Below, one piece after another: positions 23,026 to 34,984 of a stretch of 64,000 bases of DNA. Each line of letters begins with the position of its first letter. The stretch's first letter is position 1. This DNA comes from Atherix ibis (lineage: Eukaryota; Arthropoda; Insecta; Diptera; Athericidae). The position numbers were made by a program, and so were the translations under genes. The notes under the pieces are model-generated. The model worked only from the letters and a program-made list of their open reading frames with translations, was not told the origin of the DNA and did no database searches. The stretch is taken from positions 48,125,920 through 48,189,919 of the forward strand of contig OY282606.1 in NCBI GenBank assembly GCA_958298945.1, given 5' to 3'.

Positions 23026-25050
23026 TGAAATATCCTAAAATGTAACTAAAAATGAATATGAAGTTTTAACAAAATTAATAGTAAATTTTTTCGAAAGCAA
23101 TTATTGAACATTTATAAAATCCAATCAAGATGTCTGATGACATGAAGTTCTAATTTTTGCACCAAAAGTTCTAGAGCTTACCTAGTCTTAATTATATGTG
23201 TATGTAGTTAATATTTAGGAGATAATACTCGTATTTTCAAAATTCTCATGTAGATTTTTCTCTTAAATAACAAAAAGATTTCGTAAATCTTACATACTCT
23301 AAGGTGTTTTAAGTAAAAGATTATCCCCTTTGCAGAGAAAATGTATGATACAATAAAAAAAGAATAGGTCATAAAACTGCAATAATTTTTGATAAAGGAC
23401 AAAAACAAAATAAAAATAAAAAATATTCCTTAGACTAACGAAGAAAATTGGGTCAGTGTATCGAAATTTAAACACGAGCAAAGCATAATTTTTATCCTAT
23501 CGCATGGAATTTATTATTATTTACTATTATAAAAAAAAATATCACCAAATAAATATTCGAGTAAAAAAAAACTACACAATTAAATATACACTAACTTCTA
23601 CTAATATACGAGCTGAGAACAACATTTTCGAGACATTTAGTGTCATCTTAAATCAAAATAATTCAAGCTTTTTACACTTTTTGGAAACAGAACATAGAAA
23701 TTCGAATAAATATTTCTTGTTTGTTTATTTTCAAAGTTACGGAAATATTTCCATTTGTTGTTTTCCCTTCCACTTTGGTAGGTAAATGAAAAGTTTTTAC
23801 AATCAATTCATATATTATAAGGGTTGCGAGTGAAATAAAGAAATTCTGGACCAACTCACTTGGAAATCTCATTCGTTATTATTTTGGAGCAAAATTATGA
23901 TTATTATAAAAATGCAGTGAAGGGACTATTTTATAAAAGCTAGCATGAATTTTATGTATTTTTTTTAGCATCTACTGGTAGTGGTAAATCTGCCAAGCAC
24001 ACAAATCAATTCCGAACGAAAACTATTCGGATTTATGTATTCGAAAATTCTTTGGCAGAAGACAGACACCAAAAATATGTCAGAACAAAAGGGAACTACT
24101 TTGACAATTTCGTTTAGGTCAGCGGTGAAGTGTGACATCTCCAGAAGTAGAAACTCGACACTTACGAGTTAAAATATGCCAAAGAAAAGAAGACAAACGA
24201 GGCACACGTGTTTCCGTCACGTCTTCTACAATGCCTAATGTGTAATATAACAATATAACGACATATTTAAGACCCCTCCAAGTTCTGCTAGCATAGATAA
24301 TTGATTACGTCCATTTAATTATATATTTTTTTTATTTATTTACAATCAATTTATTTACTTCTGAAAAGAATCATTTAATTTAAAAAAAAAACATCTAAAT
24401 TCCGGTGAAAAAGGGATTTGCAAGTCAAAACTCAACATAGTCAAGTGAGTTTAGATAATAAATTTCATAAAATTTTACCATAAATTCAAGTATTTTGATA
24501 ATAATAAGTTATGTGTATTTTTAGTTGTTGATAAAAGCGTTCAAATTGATAGTTTTTTTTTTTTATTAACTATAAATATCATGCTTGAAAAACTAACTTT
24601 GAGACCTTTGAATTTTTTTTATGTGTGTATTTTTATGAATTTATAATATTAATTTTTGCTAAAAAAATTGAATAGAAATTATTGCAGTTAAATTTATTGA
24701 TTTAATAGAAAAAGGAAATATTCCAAACTAAGAAATCATGAACTTTTCCACAATTAATCTAAAAAAAAACATTAACTTTTAGGTTTTTCCATTTTAAAAG
24801 TAAACATTAAAATATAAAAGCATTTATTTTCTTACAATTTATATTTTTGCTGATGGATCTTTAACTTTGACACATGACTTAGGAAGTATCTTTTTAATTC
24901 AGTTGTATTATTTTTATTTACATAATTTTTCTTAATTAATCTTACTCTTCGATACTTCACTGCGTATAATATATATTTTAAGAGTCATTATTATAGTCTT
25001 TTTTGCATCGAATAATAGTGTTATAATGAGACTGATTTTTATTGGCAATA
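23026..25050. other. AT-rich intergenic stretch
   Basis: No supported gene. A possible acceptor TTTTTTTTAG near 23969 followed by codons STGSGKSA looks like a nucleotide-binding loop, but the frame closes after about 47 codons with nothing further. Confidence 0.35.
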
Positions 25051-25054
25051 TTTT

Positions 25055-25400
25055 TTCATAAGAACGACGTTATCAAAGTAGTTTTCTTGGGAAGGTACAC
25101 TTCAATTGGAATTATCTTCAGCTCATCGGTTACACTGCTTTGAAACCATCGATAGAAGTAAGATTTTAATTACTTTTCTTGGGGAACAAAAACAAGTCTC
25201 ACACATAATGATCTGTTAAATATGGCGGGCTGGGAAACTACTCAGTCTCGTTTTCCCAACAAAAGCGCATTGATGGAGATGGCTATGTGACAGGAGCATT
25301 ACCATACTGGGGCATACAAAATGTCTGCAATGTCCGATCTGAGGCAGAAAGAAACACTTTTTCCGAGTCCCTAAAGACCATCAGTTTCAATTTTTATTGA
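25055..25400 (-). mobile_element. Mariner relic, catalytic C-terminal part
   Basis: On the minus strand: NAPVT, then PSPPY (family HPPYSPDLAPCD), then CDFFLFPK as VRLVFVPQ, then TDELKIIPIEVY (family LKxIPxEAFxxC). The nucleotide run GACTTGTTTTTGTTCCCC is nearly identical to the relic near 48225. No terminal repeats. Confidence 0.5.
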
Positions 25401-25485
25401 TCGCACAAAAGCACTCACTCGTTTTAATTTATCATCAGTTTTTGACGCTGAAGACTTTTTTGAGCAAGGTTCATTTTCCACTGTT

Positions 25486-26465
25486 TCTCATCATCATCAT
25501 CAACCGGGTTTCCCGCCTATTGGATCGAAGAACTCCAGACGACGGCTGTATTCCAATTGTTTTTGACCTCTTGGCTAACACCATCGCTTTACTGAAGGCA
25601 GTATCCACCTCATCTTTTGGGACCATAAATGGAGCTCCTGTAGACTTTTCGGGCAGGATCTACCTCATCCAAACGGATTAAGTGTCCAGCCCAGCACAGC
25701 CTATTGAGCTTAATTTTATTCACAACTAGACGGTCGCATTAACGTTCCAGAATCTCGTCGTTAAATAGACTCCGAAATCGTCCATCCTCATGTAAGGAGC
25801 CAAAAATTCGTCGAATGATCCTTCTATCGAACGCGGACAGGAGTTCGCAATGGTTTTTACTATTGCTTTATGCAGCAATAACTTCGATGTTATAGTCAGA
25901 ATTTTCGAGCGAAATAATTTAGAATGACTGAAGTGGGCTCTATCTGATTTCTGCTTCCATGCTGTCATTGGCTGCGACCCTTAACCCGAAATAGAAAATT
26001 GATTTAACTCTTTCAAAGCTATAGTTTCCTATATTTATTCGACTAGTGCTAATTGGTCTTGTCTTAGACGCCAAAATAACTACCATGTACTTTGTTTTAC
26101 CTTCATTTATGTGTAGCCCAAGGTTTTTCCGCATCGGCTCAATATTGATGAAGGCTTCTCGGGCAGCTTTTTCTGATGTCAATATCGTCTGCGTATGGTT
26201 AAAAACTGTGCAGACTGCGTGAGAATGGTTAAAGATAAACCACGAAAGTGCGTCTCCTTACCTGTCAAAGGGATTGGGCTGCTTTTAATATTCCTCTCGC
26301 ATGAGTCATGGTCAGTCTAGTTAGTCTAATCAATTTTTCTGAGTTGCCGAACTTTCTCATGATAGGGTTTTACCCTGGCTATGCCATTATTAGCGGGTTT
26401 AAATCCGATGAACAAATGATAGATCTGTTTATCATATTCCATCGAGCGCCGCAGAGGGAAAATCT
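25486..26465 (-). mobile_element. LINE B, copy 2 (reverse transcriptase and C-terminus)
   Basis: On the minus strand from about 26465: HLFIGFKPANNGIARVKPY (RT motif FxxAYD, degraded), RKID with LTMTH-like remnants, then KNLGLHINEGKTKYMVV, SFERVKSIFYFGLRV and EFLAPYMRMDDFGV. Next are NKIKLNRLCWAGHL-like codons and PARKVYRSSIYGP. It ends near 25486 in a GATGATGATGATGA tail. The same element lies at 8945-10340. The longest uninterrupted piece is about 80 codons. The mariner at 26472 starts directly beyond its upstream end. Confidence 0.75.
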
Positions 26466-26641
26466 GATCTACGAGGGTCATTCAACAAGTACTTAGCCTC
26501 ACCGCCCGATGAAACTGCTGTCACAAAAGAAATTTACCATCGTGCAGTACATTCTTTTAGTAGCCTACTGTCAGTCGATTCCCTTCATTAGTTTTGTTTT
26601 GAGAGCCTTTGAAAGCGAGCGTGTCGGTCGGTTGCACAAAA

Positions 26642-27501
26642 ATGGAAAAAGAACAATATCGTTTGGTGATTAGATTCTTGTTTTTGGAAGGGAAACCGCG
26701 CAGTGAAATCAAAGATCGCTTGGATGCTGTGTATGGTGACTCTTCTCCTTCGATGGCGACCTTCAAGAATTGGTTCAACGAGTTTGTTCGTGGTCGCATG
26801 TCGGTTTTTGATGAGCCACGCCCAGGTGCCCCGAAAACGTCGTTTCGTGACCGTCGACGAAACATGGATTCACTGGTACACACCAGAGACCAAGGGAGTT
26901 CTTGCGTCGTTTCGTGACCGTCGACGAAACATGGATTCACTGGTACACACCAGAGACCAAGGAACAGTCTAAACAGTGGACTTCACCCGGCGAACGTGCT
27001 CCGAAGAAGGCGAAGACTGTTCGATCGGCCGGAAAGGTGATGGCCACCGTTTTCTGGGATTCACAAGGTGTGATCCACATCGATTACCTCGAGAAGGGTA
27101 AAACAATCACGGGGCGCTACTATGCTGACTTATTGGGCCGATTTGACGTCGAATTGAAGAAAAAGCGGCCCCGCTTTGCGAAGAAAAAAGTGCTGTTCCA
27201 CCACGACAACGCGCCGGTTCACACCTCCACCGTCGCCATGGCCAAATTGGTCGAATTGTGCTACGAATTGCTGCCCCATCCACCGTACTCTCCAGATTTG
27301 GCCTCCTGTGACTACTTTTTATTTCCAAACCTGAAAAAATCACTAGCCGGGAATAGATTTGGGTCGAATGAGGAGGTCATCGTCGTCACGGAGGCCTATT
27401 TTGCTTCCCTCGAGAAAATGTATTTTTTGGACGGGTTAAAAAAGTTAGAGCATCGCTGAGCCAAGTGTATCGAGCTTGAAGGAGATTATGTGGAAAAATA
27501 A
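26642..27501 (+). pseudogene. Mariner transposase, deleted (type 2, + copy)
   Basis: Starts MEKEQYRLVIRFLFLEGKPR, then FNEFVRGRMSVFDEPRPGAP. After PKT about 280 bp present in the copy at 60227-61096 are missing (second helix-turn-helix and linker). The first catalytic segment FVTVDETWIHWY is present once in the correct frame (26902 on), and its nucleotides are also present just before in another frame as a 58-bp duplicate. The second and third catalytic segments are HHDNAPVHTS and LASCDYFLFPNL; the usual Pro before SCD/SDY is Ser here. A TGA replaces the expected Trp codon at 27458-27460, 14 codons before the normal end. Confidence 0.88.
26838..26962 (+). repeat. 58-bp tandem duplication inside the type 2 mariner
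   Basis: 26838-26895 and 26905-26962 are identical (start CGTCGTTTCGTGACCGTCG) and are separated by 9 bp. The second is the authentic position; the first sits at the edge of the internal deletion. Confidence 0.9.
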
Positions 27502-28168
27502 ATTGCCACCTTTCCAAAATTTTCGTTTTTCTTTTGTAGGCTAAGTACTTGTTGAATGACCCTCGTATTGCTAGTTTTTCTGGAATGAATCCTCTCTGGT
27601 TTAGAATAATAATATTTTAGGTGAAGAGTATTATCATACCTAGTAAGGTAGCGGAGAATATCCCTACTCAAGAAGTGCTCCTCGGTCCTCCAAAAATACT
27701 TTATACCACAGACACACTCCAGCTCTTGATAATGAATTTTCCTTATAGACATTTTAGTCAAACTCACGTTTTCACCAAGCTTACCACAAAATTTAATGTA
27801 ACGATATTGCTTTAAATTTTGTTAAAACATAACTTCACTCATAAGGATCATAATGCTACCGGACGACATTGGAACTTATCCTACACGACTTTATGTGGAA
27901 GTCCTTAGAACTCTCTCAGTAATGCCAGTCTAATTACTTTTCTACAAGGTATGGCAAAAACTTCTACATTTTACTCCATGCAGTATCGAAAAGTAAGAAT
28001 AGCGCTACTGGAATTCCTGCCAGACATTAAAAAGCGACTAATAGGAAGGCTACCATTTAAAAATTAACACAAAAATCACCTTTCTGATAGCTAAAAAAAT
28101 TTCACTTTTTAAGAAATTTATATAATATATTAAAATTGAATTATTTATTAATATTTCAGTTTCCAATG

Positions 28169-28219
28169 AATAATGTGTCGCACAAAATTAATACTATCAA
28201 TTTTATGCCACACATTATT
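28169..28219. repeat. Hairpin-forming inverted repeat
   Basis: AATAATGTGTCGCACAAAATT and its near reverse complement flank a 9-nt loop. Possibly a decayed MITE core or chance in AT-rich DNA. Confidence 0.4.
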
Positions 28220-31200
28220 TACAAAATAATTAAAAACGCTCGTGTAACTGCCGGACGATCTTAAAAGTTATACTGCGCTTCTAGAAGGGAAAAGTCCGCA
28301 CTCTTCCGTAAATAGTGTTTTCGAAATTTTAATCAAATATTTTATTGAATATTTTTATGAAAAATAATGTTTTAAAAAAAAACATTTCTATTTTTGAAAA
28401 GTGCATGTGTTAAAGCCGATAAACGGGATCTTTGCTATATCTTATTTGTATATTGAATAGGTTCAGCAAAATTACTGTAGTAGCGTTGTAATCGAAGGAG
28501 GCTTTAAAATGTCATATTCCATATTTCAGAGCTGCCAAAGGCAAAACAATAAAAAATGTTGCACTTTTTGAGCTGTCAAAGACAAAACAGACTTGCACTT
28601 TTTGAGGTTATGTGTGCTTTTGCCTCTTTATGTTTGAGGTTATGTTATGAATGTAAATAGAGTTCGATTTTTCTTTTTGTTTTTATTTTCTCCACAAACT
28701 TGTAAAGATAATTTATGATATTGCTTAGTAACATTAAACAAAAAATTAATTAAATATTTTTCATCATAAAACATTCTGAGTAGCTTACTAACTAACCGTA
28801 CACAGTATCATTTAACACCCCCTATGAAGTATACAATATTGTAATTAACACCTTTTTCCATTTTCAAATTGAATTTATTTATATTAAAACACTAGGAAAA
28901 TGGTTATCATATAGCGAAAAGAAAAATAATCCTGCTGAGCTATTAACTAAACATTGACTATTTATAAGGTCCACTATAATCAATAACCCAGCAGCAGTTA
29001 TGGTATTATTTTTGTTTATTCCAAGAAAATTTACTCTGCTCCAAATTTTTTTATTTTGTTATAATTTTAAGCAAATACATATTTTGGAAATTAATTTTAC
29101 TGACTGATGTCATAACAATAGTTAGTAAAACTAAGGTGATTTATTAATATATTTAAAATTAAGTTTTTCTTTTCTAAGTTTTTAGCAAATAGTAATAATA
29201 TTCTTGAAGGTTTCAACTATTTTTATGAGAATATTATTTTATTATTGTAATTTTGTAGTGTAAGGCTTTAAGACAATGAAGCTCTTATTAAATATTTAAT
29301 ATATCAAATACTAAAAGGAAATTAATCTTACTCCCTCAAATACAATATTAAAAATTGGCAATAATTTTTCCTACATTTCATATTTTTTTTTAAAGTGGCT
29401 TTTAAGTTTTCTTTTTATATTCTTTCATGTTTATTTCTAGAAAATAATTTTACAAGAAAACTTTGAGAATTTTATGATTTTATCTGATATTTTAATTAGT
29501 ATTTTTTTTAAAACTAGTAAAAATATATTTTCTCCGTCTTTCTTTCCCTCGCCATTTACGAATATGGATTACGCACTTATTTGACGAAGTCAACTTAAAC
29601 AAAACTGAAACGGAAGCGAAGCAATAACGTTGAAAGGAAGTATTGCAAAATAAGTACTACTCGAATTTATGGCAATTTTTATTTACGACTAAGTCAGAAA
29701 AGTTCCACTTAATCTTGTGCAATACCTAAAAGTTTCAGTTTTTATTTTTTTTATAAAGAAGGAAATCGATTAATAAACAATTGAGTGATTGACGAACCGA
29801 AGATGGATTTTTAAGTGAAAATATACTTGAATGAAGACGAAACATCGTAACGGCCTGAAATGGGGGTTTCGAGATGATTTCCCCGTCAAACTATTATATT
29901 CCAGTAATAAAATTGATTTCATAGTATTTGCTTTCTGATAGATTTAAGCGCATATCGAATTTTTATGTTTGATTTATAGGAAACTATTCAGTAGTCTAAG
30001 AACTGCAATACTCAACAAAAATGTATTTTTGGAATATTTTTTTTTTAAACATTATCCTGGAAAAAAGAGTATTTAAAAAAAAAGACGAATATAAATCAAA
30101 TTTAAAAGTAATAATTTTCAAGAAAAAAAATGCATTTTTGATTCAAAAATTTATTTTTTAAAAATAATTTGAAAAAAAAATACCATAAAATTCCTAAACA
30201 AAATGACCACAAAAATTCAAAACTATAAAAAGGATTCAATGCTAAATAGGACGAGAATTTTTTAATCTACATAAATGTTTTAACTTTACTTGATTTTTAT
30301 TTAATTTTCTTTTTTTTTCTTTTAAAATAATTGAAATTTTAAAATTTTGGTCTCAGGAAAAATTATTTTTTAATTTGAAAGGGATTAACCCATTTTATTC
30401 TACAACAACGTAAAAGTCATTCTAGGCTCGCCTAAGTTTTTTTCTAAGCTCGCTTAAATACACTAAATTTTCTGCTTTCAGATAAAATACTATATTTAAA
30501 TTTTATTAATTCTTTTCGAAGGCTACACACAACCAACCATCAAGGTCGAGTTTCACTTAATTCAAATCTATTGGTTGATTGTGCTTGAATGCACTTGTTC
30601 AATTTAAGATAATTAGATTGAAGTACTGATACGTACACCTTAAAATAGTTTTATGGTATTTAGTTTTTTATATGAAAATAACGTATTTTATGTATGGTTT
30701 CATAGTATATAATAACTTTCAAGAAAGATTACTTTGTTCATTAGAGAAAACTGCAAAAAGGTCATGCCTGCACTCAATCGTATTGAATAGGAAAAACGCA
30801 GTTACCTCTTGCCCTAATTATGACCCACCTTAAATTCTCATGTCTAGTCGCTATCACAAATTATATAATTTTTAATAGAACGATTTCTTTGATGAAAATT
30901 TTAATAAATTGTACATATTAAAAATTTGAATTTTATCGAGTCTAGAAGAGATAAGGTGAAAGTAGGTCAATTGTTTTTTGAATAAACAAGACACTGTTCC
31001 TTCTACAATAAAAACTACTGACCCTACTCGAAAATAGACATGACTGCACATAGTATTATATGTGAAAATACGGGCACCAATAGACCTAATGTCTCCCCTA
31101 ATTGTTAAAAGAACTAAAAACACATACAAAAATTTTATCCGTATTATATTAAGAGTTGATCACCAGTTCTGATTCATTAATTTTATATAAACAAAATTGA

Positions 31201-31859
31201 ACTCCTAATTTGGGTTACAAATAAAATGAAAATAATTGCTTATTTTTTGTAAAAAGTCACGTTTTGGAAGTATGGAAAAAAGTCACTTTGCATATTTTGG
31301 GATAAATGCACTCTGCCGAATTTTGTAAAACGTAACTTTACCTTCTCTTTAAAAAGAAGTCTAGACTCGGCAAGTTTGAAAAAATAGTATAGTATTAACG
31401 AGACGATATGACTTAAATTGGAAAATTTTATTAAATATATAAAAGTATTAAAAACATTTCTATTTAGATATTATTACAATTTAAATTGTTCTAAGTGGTT
31501 ATTAAAAAAATATTTGCGAAAAAAATTACGTAATGGGTAATGCTCAATGTGCGCATATTTGCAAAGGTGTTAAATTTAAATCAATAAAATTAGGAATATT
31601 CTTTCAATTTATCAAAGAAATATGGATAGCTTACTACTAATAAATAGTAAATACTATCTACCAAAAAGTACTATAAAAAAAATAAAAAAAGTATTTTACA
31701 AAAATAAAGTAGAGAGTAAAAAAATTCTATTCGTTCAAAGTATATAGTTTGCGCAAATACGGCAAGTAGGTTCTAATTAGTTGTAAAAAATCTCAAATAA
31801 ATAAATTAATTTGAATAGAATATTCTTATGGTTAAAATATTAAAATTTTTATTATCAAA

Positions 31860-31880
31860 AAAATAAATAAATAAATAAAA
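31860..31880. repeat. AAAT microsatellite
   Basis: About five tandem AAAT units. Confidence 0.7.
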
Positions 31881-32099
31881 AAATTAATGTCGCTGCCATC
31901 AAAGATCTCCACCAGTGTTACCTGTTAAATTTTGAGTTTATGCTAATTAAAAATGTAAACAAAATTCACTTAGATTTAATGTAAACTATCAAACTAGCTC
32001 TAGAGTAGGTAAAGGTAAAAACATTTACAATTATTGGTTAAGTCATTCGAGCGATCTTGTTTTTTTAATGTTTTATTTTTGGGAAGCTACTATAGCCCA

Positions 32100-32801
32100 C
32101 ACGATCATTTTTGCTTCCTATTTGATTGGCAATCGATCGGAATAGGTTTGAAAACTAGTCCATGGTTTTGTTGAATTTTGTTGCGGCTGCAATCGCACTG
32201 TTTCCGACGCGAGAGTGAAAAACGATCGTTGGAAAAGCGATCGACGAGAAGGAAAATACTCCCAGACCCCGTACTTTGGAGAAAATCCACAGCCACAAAA
32301 TATAACCAATACTATTTGAATTTTTCAGTTCCATTTTTATACTAACTCGGGTTTTTGTTTTTCTAACAGCGTGCCGCATAATACTCGGTAGTGCCTTATC
32401 AGTGGGAAAACTTTCAGCGATCGTGGTTGACTCTCGCAGTAAATGTTGGATAGCGAACTGTTCAAGATGGAAGCATGTCCGACAGTGCTTTAGTGTCGTG
32501 TAATTTGTAGAATAAATTGTGTTTTAACTTTTCTATTAATTTGACTCGATTGGAAGTGTTAATTATAATTTTCTAATGTGACCTGATTTTGATCACGAAT
32601 TTGGAAAATCTGAAAGTGCAACAAGTCTCGTATTTTATTGGGTCGTTTGGGAACAGAAGAATTCAACTTATATCGATACGTTTTAAAAAAAATTTAATTT
32701 AACAATATAGTTGTCGTTTTTTTAGCCATAAGCCTATGCGTTATTACGTAAAATACGAATATTCCGAATGTTTCTTTAAACAAACGTAACGTTAAAAGAA
32801 A
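32100..32801 (+). promoter_or_regulatory. Likely promoter and 5' leader of the cysteine-rich gene
   Basis: Less AT-rich, CpG-containing sequence directly upstream of the start codon. TTATCAGTGGG at 32396-32406 fits an arthropod initiator and would give a leader of about 400 nt, unless a 5' intron exists. TCAGTTCC near 32326 is an alternative. Confidence 0.4.
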
Positions 32802-33018
32802 ATGTTGATTAGATTAAGTGAATTTTTAACCATTTATATTATGATATGTGCTGTTAAATTAACCAATAGTGCCACAATTAATAAAGAATTGTATCAGCCT
32901 TCAATGGAAGTACCATTAATGTTAGAATCCAAATCCACATCGTATTTTCTGGAGCATGAAGTTAGTCGTAAAGATGCCATCGAAGCTATGAAACGGTTAA
33001 ATAGTTCCTTTTTTAATG
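32802..33018 (+). CDS. Cysteine-rich secreted, putatively GPI-anchored protein, exon 1 of 4
   Basis: The gene runs 32802-62382. Its four exons total 549 nt (182 residues). Exon 1 gives residues 1-72 plus one base. Residues 1-24 are a signal peptide (MLIRLSEFLTIYIMICAVKL, then TNSA), followed by a cysteine-free region with HEVSRKDAIEAMKRLN, probably helical. All ten mature cysteines come from exons 2 and 3. Exon 4 adds a basic/serine stretch and a hydrophobic end. This layout suggests export through the secretory pathway and anchoring at the cell surface. I do not recognise the family. All introns are phase 1 (69 bp, 17,285 bp and 11,678 bp), so exons 2 and 3 could be skipped without breaking the frame. 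The ATG is preceded by GAAA and starts the signal peptide. Donor GTGATT is weak. Confidence 0.75.
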
Positions 33019-33087
33019 GTGATTAATCTATTCTAACCCGTATTCATGAATATTATCGTAATTGGATACTTCGATTAATAATTTCAG

Positions 33088-33198
33088 CACAACCATCACC
33101 AGCTTGCCGAATATTAAAATGTCCACAAAAGAAGAGCTACTGTTTAGGACAGAATTTTCTTAATGACCATTGCTGGTGTGATCAAGGACATTCCAAAG
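33088..33198 (+). CDS. Cysteine-rich secreted protein, exon 2 of 4
   Basis: Residues 73-109. The acceptor ATAATTTCAG and the donor AAAG|GTAAGG are good. The exon carries five cysteines (residues 79, 84, 91, 101, 103) in ACRILKCPQKKSYC and NDHCWCDQGHSK. The CxxxxC...C...CxC spacing looks like a compact disulphide domain continued in exon 3. Confidence 0.78.
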
Positions 33199-33202
33199 GT
33201 AA

Positions 33203-33675
33203 GGTTTGGTTTCGTTTGTTTTTTTTTTTTGTTTTCGTAATAAAAAATATATTCACAAATAATTTTTAAATTTTTTTACTTATATATACTGCGTGATTTA
33301 ATAAAAAAATATCGATTTATCTTCTACTAAATAAGAAGTAGATCATATTTTAAATTTTAGAATATTAATAATAATGTTGTGGGTTTTTTCTTATGGAAAA
33401 AATATTATGAAAACTTCATTTGTAAAATGTCATAGCATCTTGATCCCAAATCATGATCTAAGACTCACTTATTTAAATTTTTTTCATTAAACTAAAAAGC
33501 TTTTCTAATAAAACATCCTAAATTAGAATTTTTGTATTTAAATCATAAATTTTACGTTAATTTAATTTTAAGAAAGTGTTTAGAATAAAAAGATTTTCTT
33601 TACTTTAAAACCAAGAATCAAATCTAAACTTATTTGGAATCAAAAAAATTGTTATAAGCCATATATTTAAAAAAA
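33203..33675. other. Start of intron 2, AT-rich
   Basis: Nothing recognised between the exon 2 donor and the LINE relic. Confidence 0.4.
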
Positions 33676-33679
33676 AAAA

Positions 33680-34540
33680 AAAACGATCCGAGCTTCATCC
33701 AATGCTTTTTCCATATTTCTCCGTCTTCTAGTTTTGCATCTTCGACGACCGTATCCGACCACCACTTAGGATTCCTTTTTTACTATCCAAGCTTCTGGCA
33801 ATCGCTGAATGTGGCCACCCCATTTTATCTGACGAAATATGAGATTTTATAACTTGGTATAGGACTTATAGCTCGTTGTTGTGTTTATTCGACACTCATT
33901 GTTTTCTTTCGTTGGACCAAAGAGCTGTCGGAATATTCTTCGCTCAAACAAGTCTAGGCGATTACATTCTTTTTCTGAAAAAAAATGATGCAGTAAAGCT
34001 TTAGTTTAGTCTTCCTATGAACATTTCTAGACCTAATTACTCCCAGTACAGAGAAGTATGCTCTGTTAGCAGCATTGATTCTAATCTACACTTCTATCAT
34101 CTCGTTGTTATCAGATGATAGGTTCGACCCCAGATAGCCGAAGTCTTTCACCTCTAAATTTTCTTCTGCTACCATAATGTTTGGTACGAGTCCTGTGTTT
34201 AGATCAGATCTTGATTGGCAGAGGACTTTTATTATTGGGTCACTTTTCTCGTTTACTCTTGCTATCGGTCTCTCCATTAACTGGAGATCGTCTACATATC
34301 CAGCAATCTGAAACCAAGTAAAACACTTCAAATGATTCGGGGTACTTAAAATAATTCGGGGGTACTCCCCTCTGACCTTAACTTGGCATTATGTATTCTC
34401 CATAATAAGTTCGATTAGCCTGATTAGCTTCGATGGAATTTTTGCTTATATGTCCAGTGCCTTAGTTCTATAAATGCTATCGTACGCTTGACGAAAGTCG
34501 ACAAAAACGAATTCCAGGTCCCTTTTCTTAAGTGGTAAAG
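33680..34540 (-). mobile_element. LINE relic in intron 2 (reverse transcriptase)
   Basis: Minus strand from 34540: LEFVFVDFRQAYDSIYRT (RT palm), PSKLIRLI, CQVKVRG, then FQIAGYVDDLQLMERPIARV (catalytic box as YVDD instead of YADD). Next come LEVKDFGYLGSNLSSDN, an RRIFRQLFGPTKEN-like segment and IKWGGHIQRLPEAW. The clade is RTE-like but not certain. Several frameshifts. Confidence 0.7.
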
Positions 34541-34861
34541 CCTTTATTTTTATGCGACGTACATAAGGATGCAATTTGTACTGAAAATTAACAGATACCA
34601 AAAAAAATATTTAATTTAGAAAGCTTCAAGAATACAATAGTTAAAATAATGTTAAATTTTAATTGGAACGCTAATTTTAGATTTTTTTCTATTAAATTAT
34701 TTCAAATACCAAATTTTAGTACAGATGTAAGTCGTGATAATATCAAAAAGCTCCGGAAGTTTACACAAACAAAAATTTCATTTTCAATTATTAGAAAAAA
34801 AATTAAAAATACTTGAATCAACTTTCATTATCATTAGAATTTCAATTTTAATTCTTCTTAG

Positions 34862-34980
34862 CCATGCCTTATTAGAATGAGCTACCAAAAATATGAATCA
34901 CTTAGCAATATACGTGACGTTCTTACTGGCAAAATAGAATCTCTACAAACCACAATCGATTCGTTAGAATTTCAGAAGTA
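34862..34980 (+). other. Possible exon-like open segment with coiled-coil pattern
   Basis: After a fair acceptor (CTTCTTAG) an open segment encodes MSYQKYESLSNIRDVLTGKI then ESLQTTIDSLEFQ, with hydrophobic residues at heptad spacing. GTAAAA follows. Including it in the cysteine-rich gene does not keep that frame open, so it is more likely part of a lost LINE ORF1 or chance. Confidence 0.2.
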
Positions 34981-34984
34981 AAAT

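Larger units (their letters stand above)
26472..27565 (+). mobile_element. Mariner type 2, copy with internal deletion and filler duplication
   Basis: 1094 bp, ends CGAGGGTCATTCAACAAGTA and its complement (TACTTGTTGAATGACCCTCG), TA duplications at 26470-26471 and 27566-27567. A second, 5'-truncated copy is at 60110-61101. The ends differ from the type 1 mariners at a few positions (CATTCAACAAG against CGTTCAATAAG), so the two families are related but separate. Confidence 0.92.
27568..32095. other. AT-rich stretch, no gene recognised
   Basis: Very AT-rich with many homopolymer runs. 28169-28219 is a hairpin (21-bp arms, two mismatches, 9-nt loop). 29560-29890 is less AT-rich and non-repetitive. 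A short AAAT microsatellite lies at 31860-31880. No protein-coding signal. Confidence 0.4.

Noticed and set aside
23970..24115. Nucleotide-binding-loop-like STGSGKSA after a possible splice acceptor
   Set aside because: The frame closes after about 47 codons with no other ATPase motif; most likely chance.
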